NCBI GenBank assembly: GCA_949752745.1
Contig: OX457027.1
Location: forward strand, 92,289,725 to 92,353,724
DNA length: 64,000 nt
Source: Protula sp. h YS-2021
Taxonomy: Eukaryota; Annelida; Polychaeta; Sabellida; Serpulidae
Reading direction: 5' to 3'
The position numbers and the translations under genes are program-made. Shown here piece after piece: positions 11,670 through 31,947 of this stretch; position 1 is the first letter of the stretch, and each line of letters starts with the position of its first letter. The notes under the pieces are model-generated. The model did not search any database, was not told the origin of the DNA, and saw nothing but the letters and a program-made list of their open reading frames with translations.

Positions 11670-14600
11670 GTGAAGTTATTAATCGCTACAAAGAGACATA
11701 AGAGAAAATATCCCCACGGCGACCCGAGAGGGGGGGAGGATGAGGCGTCGGAACAGACGGAACAAATGGAGACGATCACGCTTCCAGAGAGAAACACGAA
11801 CCAAGAACAACGAGTATGCAAGTGTGGCAAAGTGTTGAATAATGAAAAGGGTTGGAGAATACACCAAGGAAGGGTATATAAAAACAAAAAGCAGCAGGAA
11901 CGCACAGCCCCAGTGGTTGGTCAGGCGGAGGAGGTCCAGAACCCGGATGCAAACCACAGTGTTCAGGACCACCATGCTGTTGAAGACAGAGCAGGCGAAG
12001 TAGAACAGCGAAAAGACAGGATTAAATGGCCAGCAAGTAGCAAGGAATTAGATTGGAAACATCTGGAAGATGATCTAGTAGGAATCTTGGACACATCAAT
12101 GAAAGGCAAAGTGACCCCCGAGAAAATAAATACCCTCACGAAGATAGTGTATACAGTATCAAAGGAAAGATTTGGAGTGATTGAGAGGACACCATATGTG
12201 AATAGTAACAAACACGAGAACCGAAGAGATAGGAGGAAAGAAGAGGTGAGAAGAGAACTGAAGGCGCTCTCAAAAAGATGGAAACAAGCAAAAGCGGAGG
12301 AAAAAGGAGCATTGGATGACCTACGCCAACAATTGAGAAAGAAACTAAAAAAGCTGAGACAAGCGGAACAACAACGTAGGAAATGTAAAAGGCGCCGTAA
12401 AGAAAAAGAGCAATTCATCTCACATCCATTTAAGTATACATCAGATTTACTTGGGAAGGAAAAAAGCGGGAAACTCACATGTAGTCAAAGGAAAGTTGAA
12501 GAACATCTAGCAACGGTCCATGATGATAAGAACAGAGAAGATCCACTCCCAGTTTTTGACTACTTAGAAACACCAGAAAGACCAACGACAGAGTTTCAAA
12601 GTGGAGATATCACATGGAAGGAGGTGAAAGAAATCGTCAAAAAAGCAAGATCAAAGTCAGCACCTGGCCCCAGCGGAATACCATACTTAGTGTACAAGAA
12701 ATGCCCGCGTTTATTACACATGCTGTGGCACCAGCTCGTGGTAGTTTGGAGGAAAAGAAACATACCAGAGGAATGGACAAGAGCGGAAGGCTGCTTTGTT
12801 CCAAAAGAAGTAAACTCTTCAAGCATAGACCAGTTCCGCACGATATCTTTGCTTGATGTTGAAGGGAAAATCTTCTTCTCAATAATAGCACGACGACTAA
12901 CAAACTACATGGTCAAGAACGGGTACATTGATACATCAACTCAGAATGGAGGCGTCGAAGGTTTCTCCGGATGTTCGGAGCATAACAGTATGATAACAAA
13001 ACTTATACAAGATGCCAAAACGAGACGAGGAAACATCACGTTAATATGGTTGGACCTAGCAAACGCGTACGGCTCAGTACCACACGAGCTTGTTATGTTG
13101 GCACTAGAGAAGTACCACGTACCAGAGAAACTAATCAACATTATCAAGAACTACTTCCAAAAGCTCAAATTCAGATTCACCACAACCGACTTTACAACAA
13201 AGTGGCAGCGATTAGAGAAGGGTATAATCACGGGCTGCACGGTATCGGTTATAGTATTCCTGGCTGCTATGAACATCATGATAAAGACCGCAGAAAAAGA
13301 ATGCAAGGGACCAAAGGTGAATGAAATTCAACAAAAACCGATCAAAGCATTTATGGACGATCTAACTATAAATACAGCACAACCACAAGGCGCGAGGTGG
13401 ATTTTAAACAAACTTTATGAGCTAACAGTATGGGCAAGAATGCCATTCAAGGCACGAAAATGTAGGAGTTTAGTCATCATCAATGTAGGAGTTTAGTCAT
13501 CATCAAAGGGAAAGAACGTGAAATTTAAGATAGGAGACGTTACCATCCCGACAGTGAGTGAAGAACCGGTGAAGTGCCTTGGAAAATGGTACGATGGAAG
13601 CTTACGCGACACGGAAAATTCCAGGAAAACTATCCAGCAGCTACAAGAACATCTGTGCAAAATAGAAAAGGCCCCGCTACCTGGAAGATACAAGGCATGG
13701 TGTTTCCAGCACGGTGTGATGCCACGACTATCATGGCCAATGCTCATGTACGACATCCCGATGAGCAGTGTGGAAGAAATGGAAAGGATGGCAAGCAAGC
13801 AATAGCGCAAGTGGCTCGTCGTCCCCCAGAGTTTTTCTGCGGTGGGACTCTATGGGAAAACCAACAAGCTTCAGCTGCCGCTGTCATCAGTGAAAGAAGA
13901 ATACAAAGTTAGCCGCGTAAGAGGACAAGTGATGCTCGACGAATCAAAAGACAATACAATACGAGGAGCAAAAGTTCAACTGAGTCAACGTGGGCGCTGG
14001 TCAGTGCAGAAGAGCATTGAAGATGCGAAGAGCAGAGTACAAAACAAAGAATTAGTCGGAACTGTGAGACAAGGGAGAAGAGGCCTAGATGTAACACCAC
14101 GAGTGAAATGGACCGAAGCAAACACCAAGGAGAGAAGGTCCATAATACAACGTGAGATACGAGAGAGTGAAGAAGATCAACGAAGAGTAAAGGCAGTGGG
14201 TATGGGCGCCCAGGGAGCCTGGACGAGATGGGAAAGTGCAACACCAAGAAAAGTGACATGGCACGAAATACTGCAAAAACAACCTATGCAGCTTGGATTC
14301 CTGCTACGTAGTGTACACGACCTACTACCAACACCCGCAAACCTTAAACTATGGTACAAGACAGAAGACGACGGTTGCAAACTGTGTGGAAAGAGAGGGA
14401 CATTGGAGCATGAACTGTCATCGTGCAGAACAGCTCTTACTCAAGGAAGGTACCGATGGAGACATGACAAAGTATTAGAAGCTATCTCGTCAATATTAGT
14501 GCCAGTCGTTAACAAAGAAAACAACACAAAACCACAAAGAACACTTACATTAATCAAATTTGTCAAAGCAGGAGAAGAACAGAAGCAACGTAGAAGCACA

Positions 14601-15033
14601 GTTGGTGTCTTAGCAACAGCAACAGACTGGAAAATACGCGTAGATTTGCGTAGAAAACTGCAGTTCCCTGAAAACTGCAGTTTCCTGAAAACTGCAGTTC
14701 CCTGGAGAGATCACATCTACAACATTGAGACCAGATATAGTGCTGTGGTCAACAAAAACACGCCAAGTGATTATGATAGAATTGACAGTGCCATGGGAGG
14801 AAAACATAGAAATTGCGAACGAGAGGAAAAGAACAAAGTACGATGAATTGAAAGCCGCGTGTGAAGAAGCCCGCTGGAAAGTGTGGTGTATGCCTATCGA
14901 AGTAGGGTGTAGCGGATTCATGGGAAAATCAGTATGGGCGACGTGTAAATTACTCGGTATAGGTGGCAACATCAGGAAACGTATAAGTAAAGAATGTCAA
15001 AACACAGCAGAAAAGACGTCAAATTGGATCTAG
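11670..15033 (+). pseudogene. Retrotransposon ORF: zinc finger, reverse transcriptase, CCHC, RLE endonuclease (broken)
   Basis: The encoded protein would make cDNA by target-primed reverse transcription at a nick cut by its own endonuclease. The first ATG in frame is at 11766. An N-terminal zinc-finger-like CKCGKVLNNEKGWRIH is followed by a basic coiled region (12200-12420). The reverse transcriptase has KARSKSAPGPSGIPYL, DLANAYGSVPH and AFMDDLTI, the catalytic box being FMDD. After it come CKLCGKRGTLEHELSSC (CCHC) and an R2-type endonuclease with RPDIVLWS, IELTVPWEE and ERKRTKY. Three lesions break the frame: a 23 bp tandem duplication (13461-13483 repeated at 13484-13506) with an adjacent one-base shift, an in-frame TAG at 13803-13805, and a frameshift near 14720 before the endonuclease. 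It is probably a recently inactivated copy, since everything between the lesions is well conserved. Confidence 0.88.
13461..13506 (+). repeat. 23 bp tandem duplication inside the RT gene
   Basis: TGTAGGAGTTTAGTCATCAT plus CAA occurs twice in direct contact. The second copy puts a TAG into the reading frame just downstream of the FMDD box. Confidence 0.9.
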
Positions 15034-15238
15034 CTGAAACGACACGACAAGCAATGGTTACCATCATGATTGTGCCTCATCTCTCTAAGACGGTGGATTG
15101 ATCAACTACCGTGGCCCGGCCGCCTAAATGGTCTGATGATGAAACGGGCGAAACCAACAACCAACAAAAGGCGGTGCATCACTGATGACAAAGAGAGATG
15201 AAATGCAGGAAACAAGAAACAAACCTGTAAGCTATAGT

Positions 15239-15617
15239 CTGTTACAGGTGAACAACTTAAGTGCTACAATTAAGTTAGCCATTGATTATGTGAACCCATT
15301 CAATACCAATGAGTATCTGAGGAATTTGAAACGAATCAAGGAAGAAACTCACAGAGAAGATTATATTGGCATTGAGCGCGTTCTATATTACGGCCTGTTG
15401 AGAGCACTTAAGACTTTGCAAAGCGCTGATGAGGTCCGCAAACAAGTTGCCGAAAACAAGACAGAGGTTTGTACATAAAATAATACTATTATTACATATG
15501 TAGATAACCTACACAGTTCAAATGTCCATGAAATGAAATTGATTGGATAGTGACAATAGTTTTGCTATAATTAACTTTCAAAATGATACCGGGAGTCTCC
15601 AAAAAGAAGCCCAGGGC
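15239..15617 (+). pseudogene. Inverted duplicate of the JmjC C-terminal exon
   Basis: A splice acceptor (CTGTTACAG) is followed by an open exon reading VNNLSATIKLAIDYVNPF to ENKTE with donor GTTTGT. This is the same exon as 19887-20105 of the JmjC gene but on the opposite strand, and the intronic flank is also duplicated up to TCCAAAAAGAAGCC. The two arms (15239-15617 and about 19737-20109) are inverted with about 4.1 kb between them. No other JmjC exon lies on this strand, so it is an isolated exon copy. It is still open, which suggests a young duplication. Confidence 0.85.
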
Positions 15618-16130
15618 TTATAAACGGAAACTCGACACTAACTCATTGACAATACCGATCCTTGTTAGTGCCCACAGAAAATACACACCAAGTTTCATTA
15701 AAATCCTTGCAGTTGTTCTTGAGATATCGCGTTAACAAACTCATTCCAATGCTGAATGATTTCCAGAATTTCATAAATTTCGAAGTGCATTCGGCTCATT
15801 TTCCTTGGGCCAACCTAACCCATTGACAATACTGATCCTTGGTAGTGCGCACAGAATATACACACCAAGTTTCATTAAAATCATTGCAGTTGTTCTTGAA
15901 ATATCGTGTTAACAAGTCAACCGATAGCTGAAATTTTCCAGCTGCTCCTTTTTGATTAAACGAACATGGCCCATTTGCAATGCCGATCTGTGTTTGTTGC
16001 CATAGAAGCTATAGGCCCAGTTTCATGAAAATCCTTGCAGCAGTTTTTAAGTTAGCGTGTTAATAAGCTCTTGCTGACAGACCGACAGACCGACCGTGAG
16101 TGTGGAGAGAGGGGGACAGCTGTTGAAGAG
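15600..16130 (+). mobile_element. Pearl-like element with about 170-190 bp tandem repeats
   Basis: Tandem units carry CATTGACAATACCGATCCTT, ACACCAAGTTTCATTAAAAT and CTTGCAGTTGTTCTTGAGAT. The element ends with GACAGACCGACAGACCGACC and GTGGAGAGAGGGGGACAGCT. Same family as 11130-11270. Confidence 0.65.
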
Positions 16131-16139
16131 TATGACAGG

Positions 16140-17190
16140 TCGGTGCGCGTAAAATTATGAAGAAACCGCCAACCATGCACACCAATGGGCCCATTTCAGC
16201 AAGTACACAATGACAACGTACGTCAGAAGATTACGCACTTAAAAACAGGCCGCAATTTTTCAATAAAATGAACAACCCAACCAAAAGGAAAACAAAACTT
16301 TTCATAACAGTATATAAAATTAATCACACAAGAATTGTTCATAATAGCTTTGCTATTGAACTTAAAAATGTGATAATACGGGAGCAGAGTGCCATGGTTT
16401 CTTCCGATGATAGCGGGGTGTCAGCCTTCAAAACTGCACTGTATTTCTTCTCCCTGACATAGTTTATAAACTTTTTCCTATAGTAAAGTGACTTTTAAGA
16501 AGAAACAATGATAGTTTATGTAGCTTTCCGTTATTACGAAAACTGTGCAGCGATTTTTAGAGGTCTGAAAATATCAGCTTCCCGCCATACCAAGTTCACA
16601 TCCCCATCATCTTGAGGTATACCCTACACGTGCTTTTAATTTGCCGCCATGTGATTGATCCAGCAAACATGTGAAAACCACGCTGAGGCCACCTGATTGA
16701 CCAGAAATTGTCAGAAAACATAATTAATATGTACAAACCGTTCACACACTTTTCTATTGCAGTACCCCCTACAGTTTCAGTGAAACACACCAAAAACACT
16801 GAAATTTTCAGTGAAAACCAGATTTTATGCAAAGTGGGCCCAAGGCGGATATGGAATTAATGTCTGCTTTGCACATTCGAGCCAAAATAAAATTGTAAAC
16901 CTAGTTGGCTTCCGGCTCGAGAAGCCCACTTTGCAAAAAAAGGCCCACTTCGAAGGTCTTAAATTGACGAAAAAAACTAACAAACTGCCGAGTTCGCGGG
17001 GTACACGACCTCTCTCACACACACACACACAGAACGTAGAAACACTATATGTCTCCCCTTGGTCGGGGAGACATAATGACCTCAAAGCAATCCGCATCAT
17101 AGTTGGAGAGATAAGCTGTCGACAAAACAGGGCATAAAAAAGTGACAGATAGACGGACAGACAAGACGGAGAACACCCAATCTAATACCT
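16140..17190. other. Intergenic, no supported gene
   Basis: The only structure recognised is the end of a pearl-like repeat at 17047-17075 (ATATGTCTCCCCTTGGTCGG...GACAT hairpin) and a short (CA)n at 17016-17030. Confidence 0.4.
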
Positions 17191-17349
17191 CCCTTCCCGG
17201 GTCTAAAGCCCCTGGCTGGGGGTTAACAAACTGTATTCGTGAGTCAAAAATACAGACCAGACGATGATGATCTACATCTGAAGAGTTGCAAAGTGATACG
17301 TATAACAGTTTGTGGTTTGAGACCAAGTGTGCAAGAGACTGCAGTGTCA

Positions 17350-17720
17350 CATACGTTCACGCATTGTGGACGTCTCGCAGGTGTCTTTTTAGGTCAAAAG
17401 CCCTAGAATAAGTTTTTCCACACATGTCACAGATAACAGCATGCACTTGCATATGCTCTTGCAACTCTGCGCTGGTCATAGATTCCCGTGTCCTGCATCT
17501 GGAGCATTTATAAGCAAGTCCTGTTTGGTTTTTTTAATTGTCTGTTCTTGGAGGACGTCGTCAAGGTTTAGCTCTTGTTCGATGTGCAACTGCTCGGCTG
17601 CGTGTACATCACCAGATATCGCTGTGACAGCCGAGGTTGTGCTTGCACTTCCTCTAGCAACACTGCACGTGGATGAAATGTCTGCAGATGTACCAGTGGA
17701 ACAAATCGTAACCCTGGCTC
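17350..17720 (-). pseudogene. Distal duplicate of C2H2 tail exon
   Basis: The minus strand carries a Thr/Ser linker (EPLRARVTICSTGTSAD), HIEQELNLDDVLQEQ, and then, in a shifted frame, a zinc-finger pair with KCSRCRTRESM and CDMCGKTYSRAFDLKRH and a stop. The one-base shift lies at about 17510 just before the fingers. It has no upstream exons of its own and looks like a decaying tandem copy. Confidence 0.7.
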
Positions 17721-17901
17721 TTAATGGCTCCTCCCCTCCCGGGTTTAAAGCCCCCGGTTTGGGACTAACAAACCGAATTCGTGAGTCAAAAATACAGACC
17801 AGACGATGATGATCTACATTTGAAGAGTTGCAAAGTGATACGTATAACAGTTTGTGGTTTGAGACCATGTGTGCAAGAGACTGCAGTGCCACATTATACG
17901 T

Positions 17902-25476
<7,575 letters not shown>

Positions 25477-26042
25477 CTAAGAGCATAAAACGATATGGAG
25501 TAGAAACTGTCACACTTTCAGTCGATGCCAAACCTCGGGTTAGCAACACAGGATTTTTCCAGGCGTTTCGGGCAAAAAAAAACGAAATATATTGATGTTT
25601 AAATGTTTATCTACAAGGGCGAGACAGTAATTGGGACACAATTATGGGTTTTTAATGATTTTAGGGAAATATCCCTCAACTTACACGTGAACAAATACGT
25701 ACCATCGACAGAAGAGGTCTAACCAAACATTGCTTATATTAAACACAGTAACTTCCCAGTATACGGACATTAAAATACACAAAAGTATAAATTGTGTTTC
25801 TAAGGTAAACAACAGACAAATTTGGGACATAAAATGTTGGCCTGAACATGAACCAATCACAAACAGCGTTACAACCGATGTCCCAGGACCAAGATGGCGA
25901 CGTCAACAAATAAACAGCTGATCAATCTGGCTGGTTTTATTAACTTTTCTCTTGAACAACAAATGATACTTTCAATTTTATGTTACAATATTATGAGATA
26001 CACTTTCCCCAAGTATATGGATCTAAGGAAAATGAATAGTAA

Positions 26043-26176
26043 AACAAGCAAGTATTTGTGAAACACACGCAGGCCCCAACCGCCCCCCAAATTCATAGGG
26101 ATATAAAGCGATGACGGACAGACGGACGGACACCCCAAACCTATAGGCCCCAATCCGAAGGGTTGTGGCCTAATGA
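26043..26176 (+). mobile_element. Short pearl-like repeat
   Basis: AAGTATTTGTGAAACACACG, CCAACCGCCCCCC, GACGGACAGACGGACGGACA and AATCCGAAGGGTTG in the same order as at 4775 and 21903. Confidence 0.65.
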
Positions 26177-26179
26177 GTA

Positions 26180-26300
26180 AAGCAGGTTTCAGCCTATCTG
26201 CGTCAAATGTCTTATTCCACCCTCCGTCCCATTCTACGGTTTGGGCCTTGTACCGTTTCAGCACAAGTTTTTTTATGGATTTCAGATTTCTCTGGAGATA
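26180..26300 (-). CDS. Candidate upstream exon of the JmjC gene
   Basis: The minus strand reads RNLKSIKKLVLKRYKAQTVE followed by WDGGWNKTFDADRLKPALL after a CTCCAG acceptor-like site. A short counterpart is seen in the duplicated copy near 3790-3835. The downstream boundary runs into the pearl-like repeat, so I could not place a donor or confirm the phase. Confidence 0.35.
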
Positions 26301-27654
26301 CATAGATTATTCAGGGTTTGCGCTGGGTTCTCAGGAAAGTGAGTCAAAAAAGGAAAGTGTGACTCAGTTGGTTCCAGAAAAACTCCGTGGGTTCCGAAAA
26401 AGTTAGTCATTTCGTTAAGAAAAGGACAAAGAACAATAAGGGACAAAGTGGACAACGCGAACCCTGGTATTACATGAAATCATAAACATTTTTGCATTTA
26501 TCTGGTATGTAGCAAACTCTTGGTCCCGACACAGCGGGGCATTACATTACAAAACGATATTCTGAGATATACAATTATCTCGTAACTTGCTCGATACATA
26601 TGTATGAGAAATTAATGTTAGCAGCTCTGTACCTCCATGCTTATACAAGCAGACTCTTCAAGGTCGTTGTAGTGCACATCCATTAATAAAATAGTGCAAC
26701 ATGTTTCTAGCAATACGTTACTACTAGAATCTGTGGAATATGAAGAGAATTATATTCCATCACATTTCTGCTAAGACACAAAAATTATGGAAAAGAGGTT
26801 GCAAATAAGTATCCATATATACAAATTTATCCAACATCATACACATATTCATACGCTCGAACTCTTTTTATTCTAAGCAGCCAGAAATATGTACTTCCGC
26901 AGCTTCTTCCGCAAGATATGTGTTTCGACTGTTTGCGACGCCGTCGCAGGCCATTCAAAGAGTAAGACACAAGCATACCTTAAAATCCCCGAGAATTTTC
27001 TTAATTTTATACATTATATACATATATATATATATATATAAATACTATGGTCTCCGTATGAAAAATTAGCATTTAACTTAGCTAATATTTAGATGGCTGC
27101 TATAGGGAGCATAAGCCATGATATGCAAAAGAACGATCGAACACATTTTTACAATGCATACAAGCCTGGTGTCTATAGATAAAACCTAGTAACCAACATT
27201 TTACTGTTTTGAGTAAATAAATATCATTGCATAAGGTAAGGTTATAAATGAGTTGCAGCTACTAGGTTTTATAATTATAAAACGACGGTATATGAAGGCC
27301 TATTTGCAATGGGGTATAGTAAATTATTTTGTACATTAGCTAGTAACGACTTTGAAAATATAAACATAATTTTGACAATATTGCAGTTACTAGCTTTACC
27401 TTTACTAGTTTTACCTTTGGACACTAGAAGCTTGGTCAAACAAAATAGTACACTGATACTTATATATGTTATCTGTCAAATCAGTTAGTTTATAAAATCA
27501 CTGAAAATTTCAATGACTTTGTAAAGTCAATGGTTTACTCAGTGACTTTGTAAGGTCCCTGGAATTTTCAGTAACTTTATAAAGTCACTGGTTTTTGGCC
27601 TCCAAAATTTGACAGATTCATTGAATTGTGTTTAAATGCAACATAGTAATAAAA

Positions 27655-27868
27655 AACAAACAAACAAACAAATTTGCCAAAAATAGATTTTTTGAAGGAA
27701 CGAAAAAAATAACATTATCTGTACATGTTCATCGTTACATGTAGCGCAGTATGTATGTATGTTTTGAGAAAAATCTACTCATTAATTTCATAAGAACTCA
27801 CTGCGGATAGACGGACGGACGGACACACCAAATGCTATATATGTCTCCCTTAGGGAGAGACATATAAT
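27655..27868 (+). mobile_element. Pearl-like element, one unit and hairpin end
   Basis: AATTTGCCAAAAATAGATTTT, GATAGACGGACGGACGGACA and the ATATGTCTCCCTTAGGGAGA / GACATAT hairpin, as at 5755-6613. The DNA between 26300 and 27650 and between 27870 and 28700 shows no gene, only the tail of the segmental duplication and AT-rich sequence. Confidence 0.65.
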
Positions 27869-28718
27869 TATGGAATAACAAAGTGCTAAAAATGAAATTC
27901 TCGGATTTAAGGTACACTTGTGTATTGCATATTGAATGTTGACCTGCGACGCCGCCGCAGTTCATTCAAAGAGTGAAATACAAGCATACCTAAAATCCCC
28001 GAGATTTTTCTTTATTTTTTATACATTTATTTTAAACTGCAGTACCATATTATTGCATTTTATTTAAGAAAAATATTGTGCAGCTATATCAAATTGGTCT
28101 CCGTATGTGGGTTTTTAAATACAATGGTCTCCCTATGAAAAATTATGACATTAAAACTATGATAATGAAAGTAGCCTAAAGAGTTATGTTGACTAAAATC
28201 ATGTAAATAGCAATGGGTCTTTTGATTTATATTTTAGTTTGAATGCCAAAACAAAAATAAAACAACCAGGTATCTGTCATTTTTTTATTTGTAAAATACC
28301 TTAAAATCAAAAATGCAAAATTCTTCTGTCTGGAACTAAAGTCTTCTCTGCCACTTAAAACCTGATGTTGTGGGCAACTCCACGCAAAAAGTCAACAATC
28401 CGTCGGTTTTCGAAGTCGCGGACTATTTGACGAATGCACTGCGCAGAGTCGGCGTCTGGCGAAGTAGTGGCTCGGGCAAGTGGCCACCCATAATACGACC
28501 AGGTGCACCGCGAGCATTACTGCAGATCCAACCAATGTGCACTTAAAAACCAACGACTCCGGAATTTCCAGCTTTATTTCGTTTTTGTTGGCCCTGATTT
28601 GGCTAACTCAAAGTTCATTGGTCTGGATAAGGCATATTAATTGCAATTGCGACAATGTTGAAAGGACAATTACACGACCTCCAATAAGAAGATAAAAGGG
28701 CAATAATTTGTTTAAAAA

Positions 28719-28720
<2 letters not shown>

Positions 28721-28800
<80 letters not shown>
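28721..28800. repeat. (GA)n microsatellite
   Basis: An uninterrupted GA run of about 80 bp. The Ser-Leu repeat open frame across it on the minus strand is not a gene. Confidence 0.95.
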
Positions 28801-28804
<4 letters not shown>

Positions 28805-29079
28805 CAAAGAAAAGAAAAAATAAGAAAAATAAATTGGGGGGGTAGGCCTCGGGGAATTGCCCTACGAGGAAATTGTTTAGGGAGGAATTGTCTATGGGAA
28901 TTGACTGGGGGAAAAGTCGTGTTCCCTGCAGCAATACATTAAAACTTTATTCTGCTCGTGCAAGTCGCAAACAGTCGAAACAGATATGATGCGGAAAAAA
29001 ATTGAAGTTCAAATTTTTGTCTGTTTCGATTGGCATCTGCACTCAATTCTGGGTCACATGCATTAAAATCTAGGTCACA

Positions 29080-29403
29080 GAATTCGCACCTTACGGTTTG
29101 TTCTAGCAGCAATATGAATGTTATTGAAAAATCACAGAAAACAGGTATGTTTTTCTTCAAAAAAGATAGCTGGTTTAAGCATTCTTGTTCTACTATGCTA
29201 TAAAGACCCATTTAGGGAGACCAAGCGGATCCGGTTAAATATAACCAAGACCCGGTTAAAAATAACCGGGTAAAAATGAAAGAAATGATAGAGAGATTTC
29301 ACCTAAATATCAAATTTCTCTTGCATCAAAGGGCAACCGGTCACTTTACCACTTGCAGTCGAAACAACACATCCGTGAGGAAGATCCGAAAGTGCGAAAT
29401 GGC
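29080..29403 (-). mobile_element. Diverged copy of the AGCCAATTCGCAC MITE
   Basis: The right 50 bp (CAGTCGAAACAACA...CCGAAAGTGCGAAATGGCTT) is the inverse of the left end of the 340 bp MITE. A weak partner end, GAATTCGCACCTTACGG, occurs at about 29083. The middle is too diverged for certainty. Confidence 0.45.
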
Positions 29404-29717
29404 TTATTTGCCACTAGCTGTTTTGCCGCCACCCCCGTACCATTTTGCCATTGATTTTTTTGAAGGTCTAATATTTCATAAGTTTAATTGCTTAGCTCTT
29501 TTCGATAACTTTTTTCATTTGTTTATGTTTCGATATCAGTACTTATGTTTTATCTCGAGCCGCAATTGTCAATTACTTTTGGGTAAGGGAATTAAGACTG
29601 TGTATGAGCTTTGGGATTATGATTAGTGACGGCATGATAGCTCCGAGTCAGCTCTGACTTCTATAACATCGTATGTCTCTCTGTGACTTTGTACCACACC
29701 GCACCTACACCCAATTG

Positions 29718-29931
29718 CAGGGTTGAGATTTCGCGGTCGCCCCTGGCGACCAACTTTTGGCTCGGGCGACCAACTTTTTTTCTGAATATTTTCAGATAAA
29801 TAAATTTTCACTTTGTTGTTGTTTTTTTTTCATGTGAGACGGGCTAGACAAATGTTGCAAAAATTGCGCCGGGCGACTAACTTTTGTGCCGGGTGACTAA
29901 ATCTTTAAAATTTTACGAAGTCTCAACCCTG
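29718..29931 (+). mobile_element. 214 bp inverted-repeat MITE
   Basis: The ends CAGGGTTGAGATTTCG and CGAAGTCTCAACCCTG are an inverted pair flanked by CAATTG on both sides. The interior repeats GGGCGACCAACTTTT / GGGCGACTAACTTTT. The CAGGGTT terminus is hAT-like, although the visible target duplication is 6 bp rather than 8. Confidence 0.75.
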
Positions 29932-30365
29932 CAATTGCCAACGTTAACATTTTCCAACAATTTATGGTAAAATCGTAAATTTATATTTAAGGAAAAGATA
30001 TTTCAATTGATTTTGCGTATAATACTCAAAAATAACGTATAAAATATAACCAAATCGGAGGTCCCGATTTGTTCGAGCAATTCGTGCGACTCAAGGCGGC
30101 GGTCTCCTTAAATTTGGGGATTTTTGTATATTTTCTCGAAGTTTGTCGATGAAAATGCAGGATTTTGACACACCCATTATTTCGCCGCTTTTTGGCAATC
30201 GGGTAAAGCTGGAAACACCAATGAGCTAAATTGCACTTTGTTTTTTTTCGAATGTTTGTTTTTACCCACACGTCACTATCACTGTTACCAAAAATCTTTG
30301 TTTTTACCCTGCACAAGCCATTGAAAATCTTCCGCGTGTAGCTGGTTATTTGGATCAGAATTCCA

Positions 30366-30727
30366 AGGTTCGAACTTCGGTCTTCTGGCATGGTGGCGAA
30401 AGTCGCCGCCAACGTTTTGTTCTGGGGGCGAAATTGAGGTGACTCATGGAGAAAGTGGCCAACTGGCAACAACATGAAAACAACAAGTCAAATAAGCGCT
30501 CCATTGTTTATTATCAATAAACTGGTACAGTGTTAATCTAACAACTTGAGGATCGCCTGTTTACCAGTTAATAATGTTATTTATGAAAAGAAAATTGTTT
30601 AAATTTGTGAACTATGTTTTCCTCAGGTTTTCTGGCGGCAAAATTTCACCACCATGATTTTTTTCTGGTTGCAAAATGTCAAAACTGGGTGGAAAATCGC
30701 CACCTCGCCACCGTTAATTTCGAACCC
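30366..30727 (+). mobile_element. Possible hAT-like MITE
   Basis: Inner-facing ends CAAGGTTCGAACTTCGG and TTAATTTCGAACCCTG form an imperfect inverted pair, with GGTGGCGAAA / TCGCCACC blocks inside. I could not identify a clean target duplication. DNA at 29940-30360 and 30730-31150 shows no gene. Confidence 0.45.
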
Positions 30728-31545
30728 TGAAGTCCAAATTGGCTTTTCCACCATATATATACCATATTTCTACCACCTAAATATACCACCATCCTTATGT
30801 TACTGATTATAGAGAGGTTGCCGACACAGACGTTGGTATCGGTCGCAATGTCGAAGACGGCACAGTCGTATTCATCATTTATGTCAGTAGTTACACAAGC
30901 AAGAGTGGTATATATATTTTACGGAATAAGGATAAAAAGACAGAGCTAATGAAGATTCAAGATAGTGTTGAATAAATGTTTTTAGGATATTATATATCAT
31001 ACGTTTCACGTCACATTTCAGATAGAGATGTGAGTGGGTGTGCTGGCTGGTACAGCGTTTCCCTGAAGTAGGCAGTGACAGCCGTAGCAGCGCGGCAACA
31101 CACAGCTCCTTAAGGTGAGTACAGTTTTAATCGTCAGAGTTAATCTATCAAATACTAAGAATTAGTGGTGGTATTCGAATACCAAAACAGGGTTCGAATA
31201 TTCGGGAGCAATATTCGAATATTATTCGAATATTTTTCGAAATTGTGGGCATTTTTGCATTAACATCCACATTATTACTTCTACCCCACAAATTTGTCAG
31301 TGATGTGTGGTTATTATTGTGTAATATGAGGCTGTATTATAAATTATTCAGAAAACAAACGTGCAGTGAACATCAAACTTTTGTTTCGTTTTTAAGAGAT
31401 CTTAAAATACCTATTTCAAGTATGTTCAAGCAAAATTAAAATTTTGAATAACGTCAACAGAAACAAGAGCACCGGAACGCTGCAAATCCCCTTGCCCTAT
31501 GCAAAATGTGGTAAATTTCGACCTAGATTTTTACTAAATAAATGA

Positions 31546-31947
31546 AAAATCGGACAAAGTGAATACGAGGTGCACAACTACAACATATGAGGGGGTTTGG
31601 ACAACTCGGCCCATTACCAACTCGGCCCACTACAAACTCGGACCAATTTTGGACAGCTCAGCCCAAAGTTTTTTGGACGACTCGGCCCATTTTATCGACT
31701 CGGCCAATTGTGAAAGACGACTCGGCCCATTTTTTTTGCCACTTTACTATTTACTATTTGGGTTTTCTTGCTGATTTTCATTAGAACTAGCAGCCCTTTT
31801 CTGACAAAGTTATGATTTTTAATACGATTTAATCAAACAATGCAAGACGGGAGACATTTGTTACATGAGATTATGAAACAACGGACAGACGGACGGACCC
31901 GAATCCTGTAGTCCCCCACTCCGCGCTACGCGGCGGCGGGGGATTAA
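31546..31947 (+). mobile_element. Pearl-like element with ACTCGGCCCA repeats
   Basis: Short tandem ACTCGGCCCATTT-type units are followed by ACGGACAGACGGACGGACC and a GC-rich hairpin, GTCCCCCACTCCGCG with CGGCGGCGGGGGAT. Confidence 0.6.

Larger units (their letters stand above)
11537..15238 (+). mobile_element. R2-clade non-LTR retrotransposon with restriction-like endonuclease
   Basis: About 3.7 kb with a short 5' leader, one long damaged ORF and a 3' UTR ending AACCTGTAAGCTATAG. It has no LTRs and no poly(A). The 3' 264 bp recur directly upstream (11273-11536), so two elements sit head to tail. The 3' end abuts a duplicated JmjC exon and its splice acceptor at about 15239. Domain content (N-terminal zinc finger, RT with FMDD, CCHC, PD-(D/E)xK endonuclease) places it in the R2/CRE/NeSL superfamily. 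Confidence 0.85.

Noticed and set aside
11273..15238. LTR retrotransposon, because of the direct repeats at both ends
   Set aside because: The repeat is the 3' coding end and UTR of an R2-type element. There is no TG...CA end, no primer site, no gag or integrase, and the endonuclease is restriction-like.
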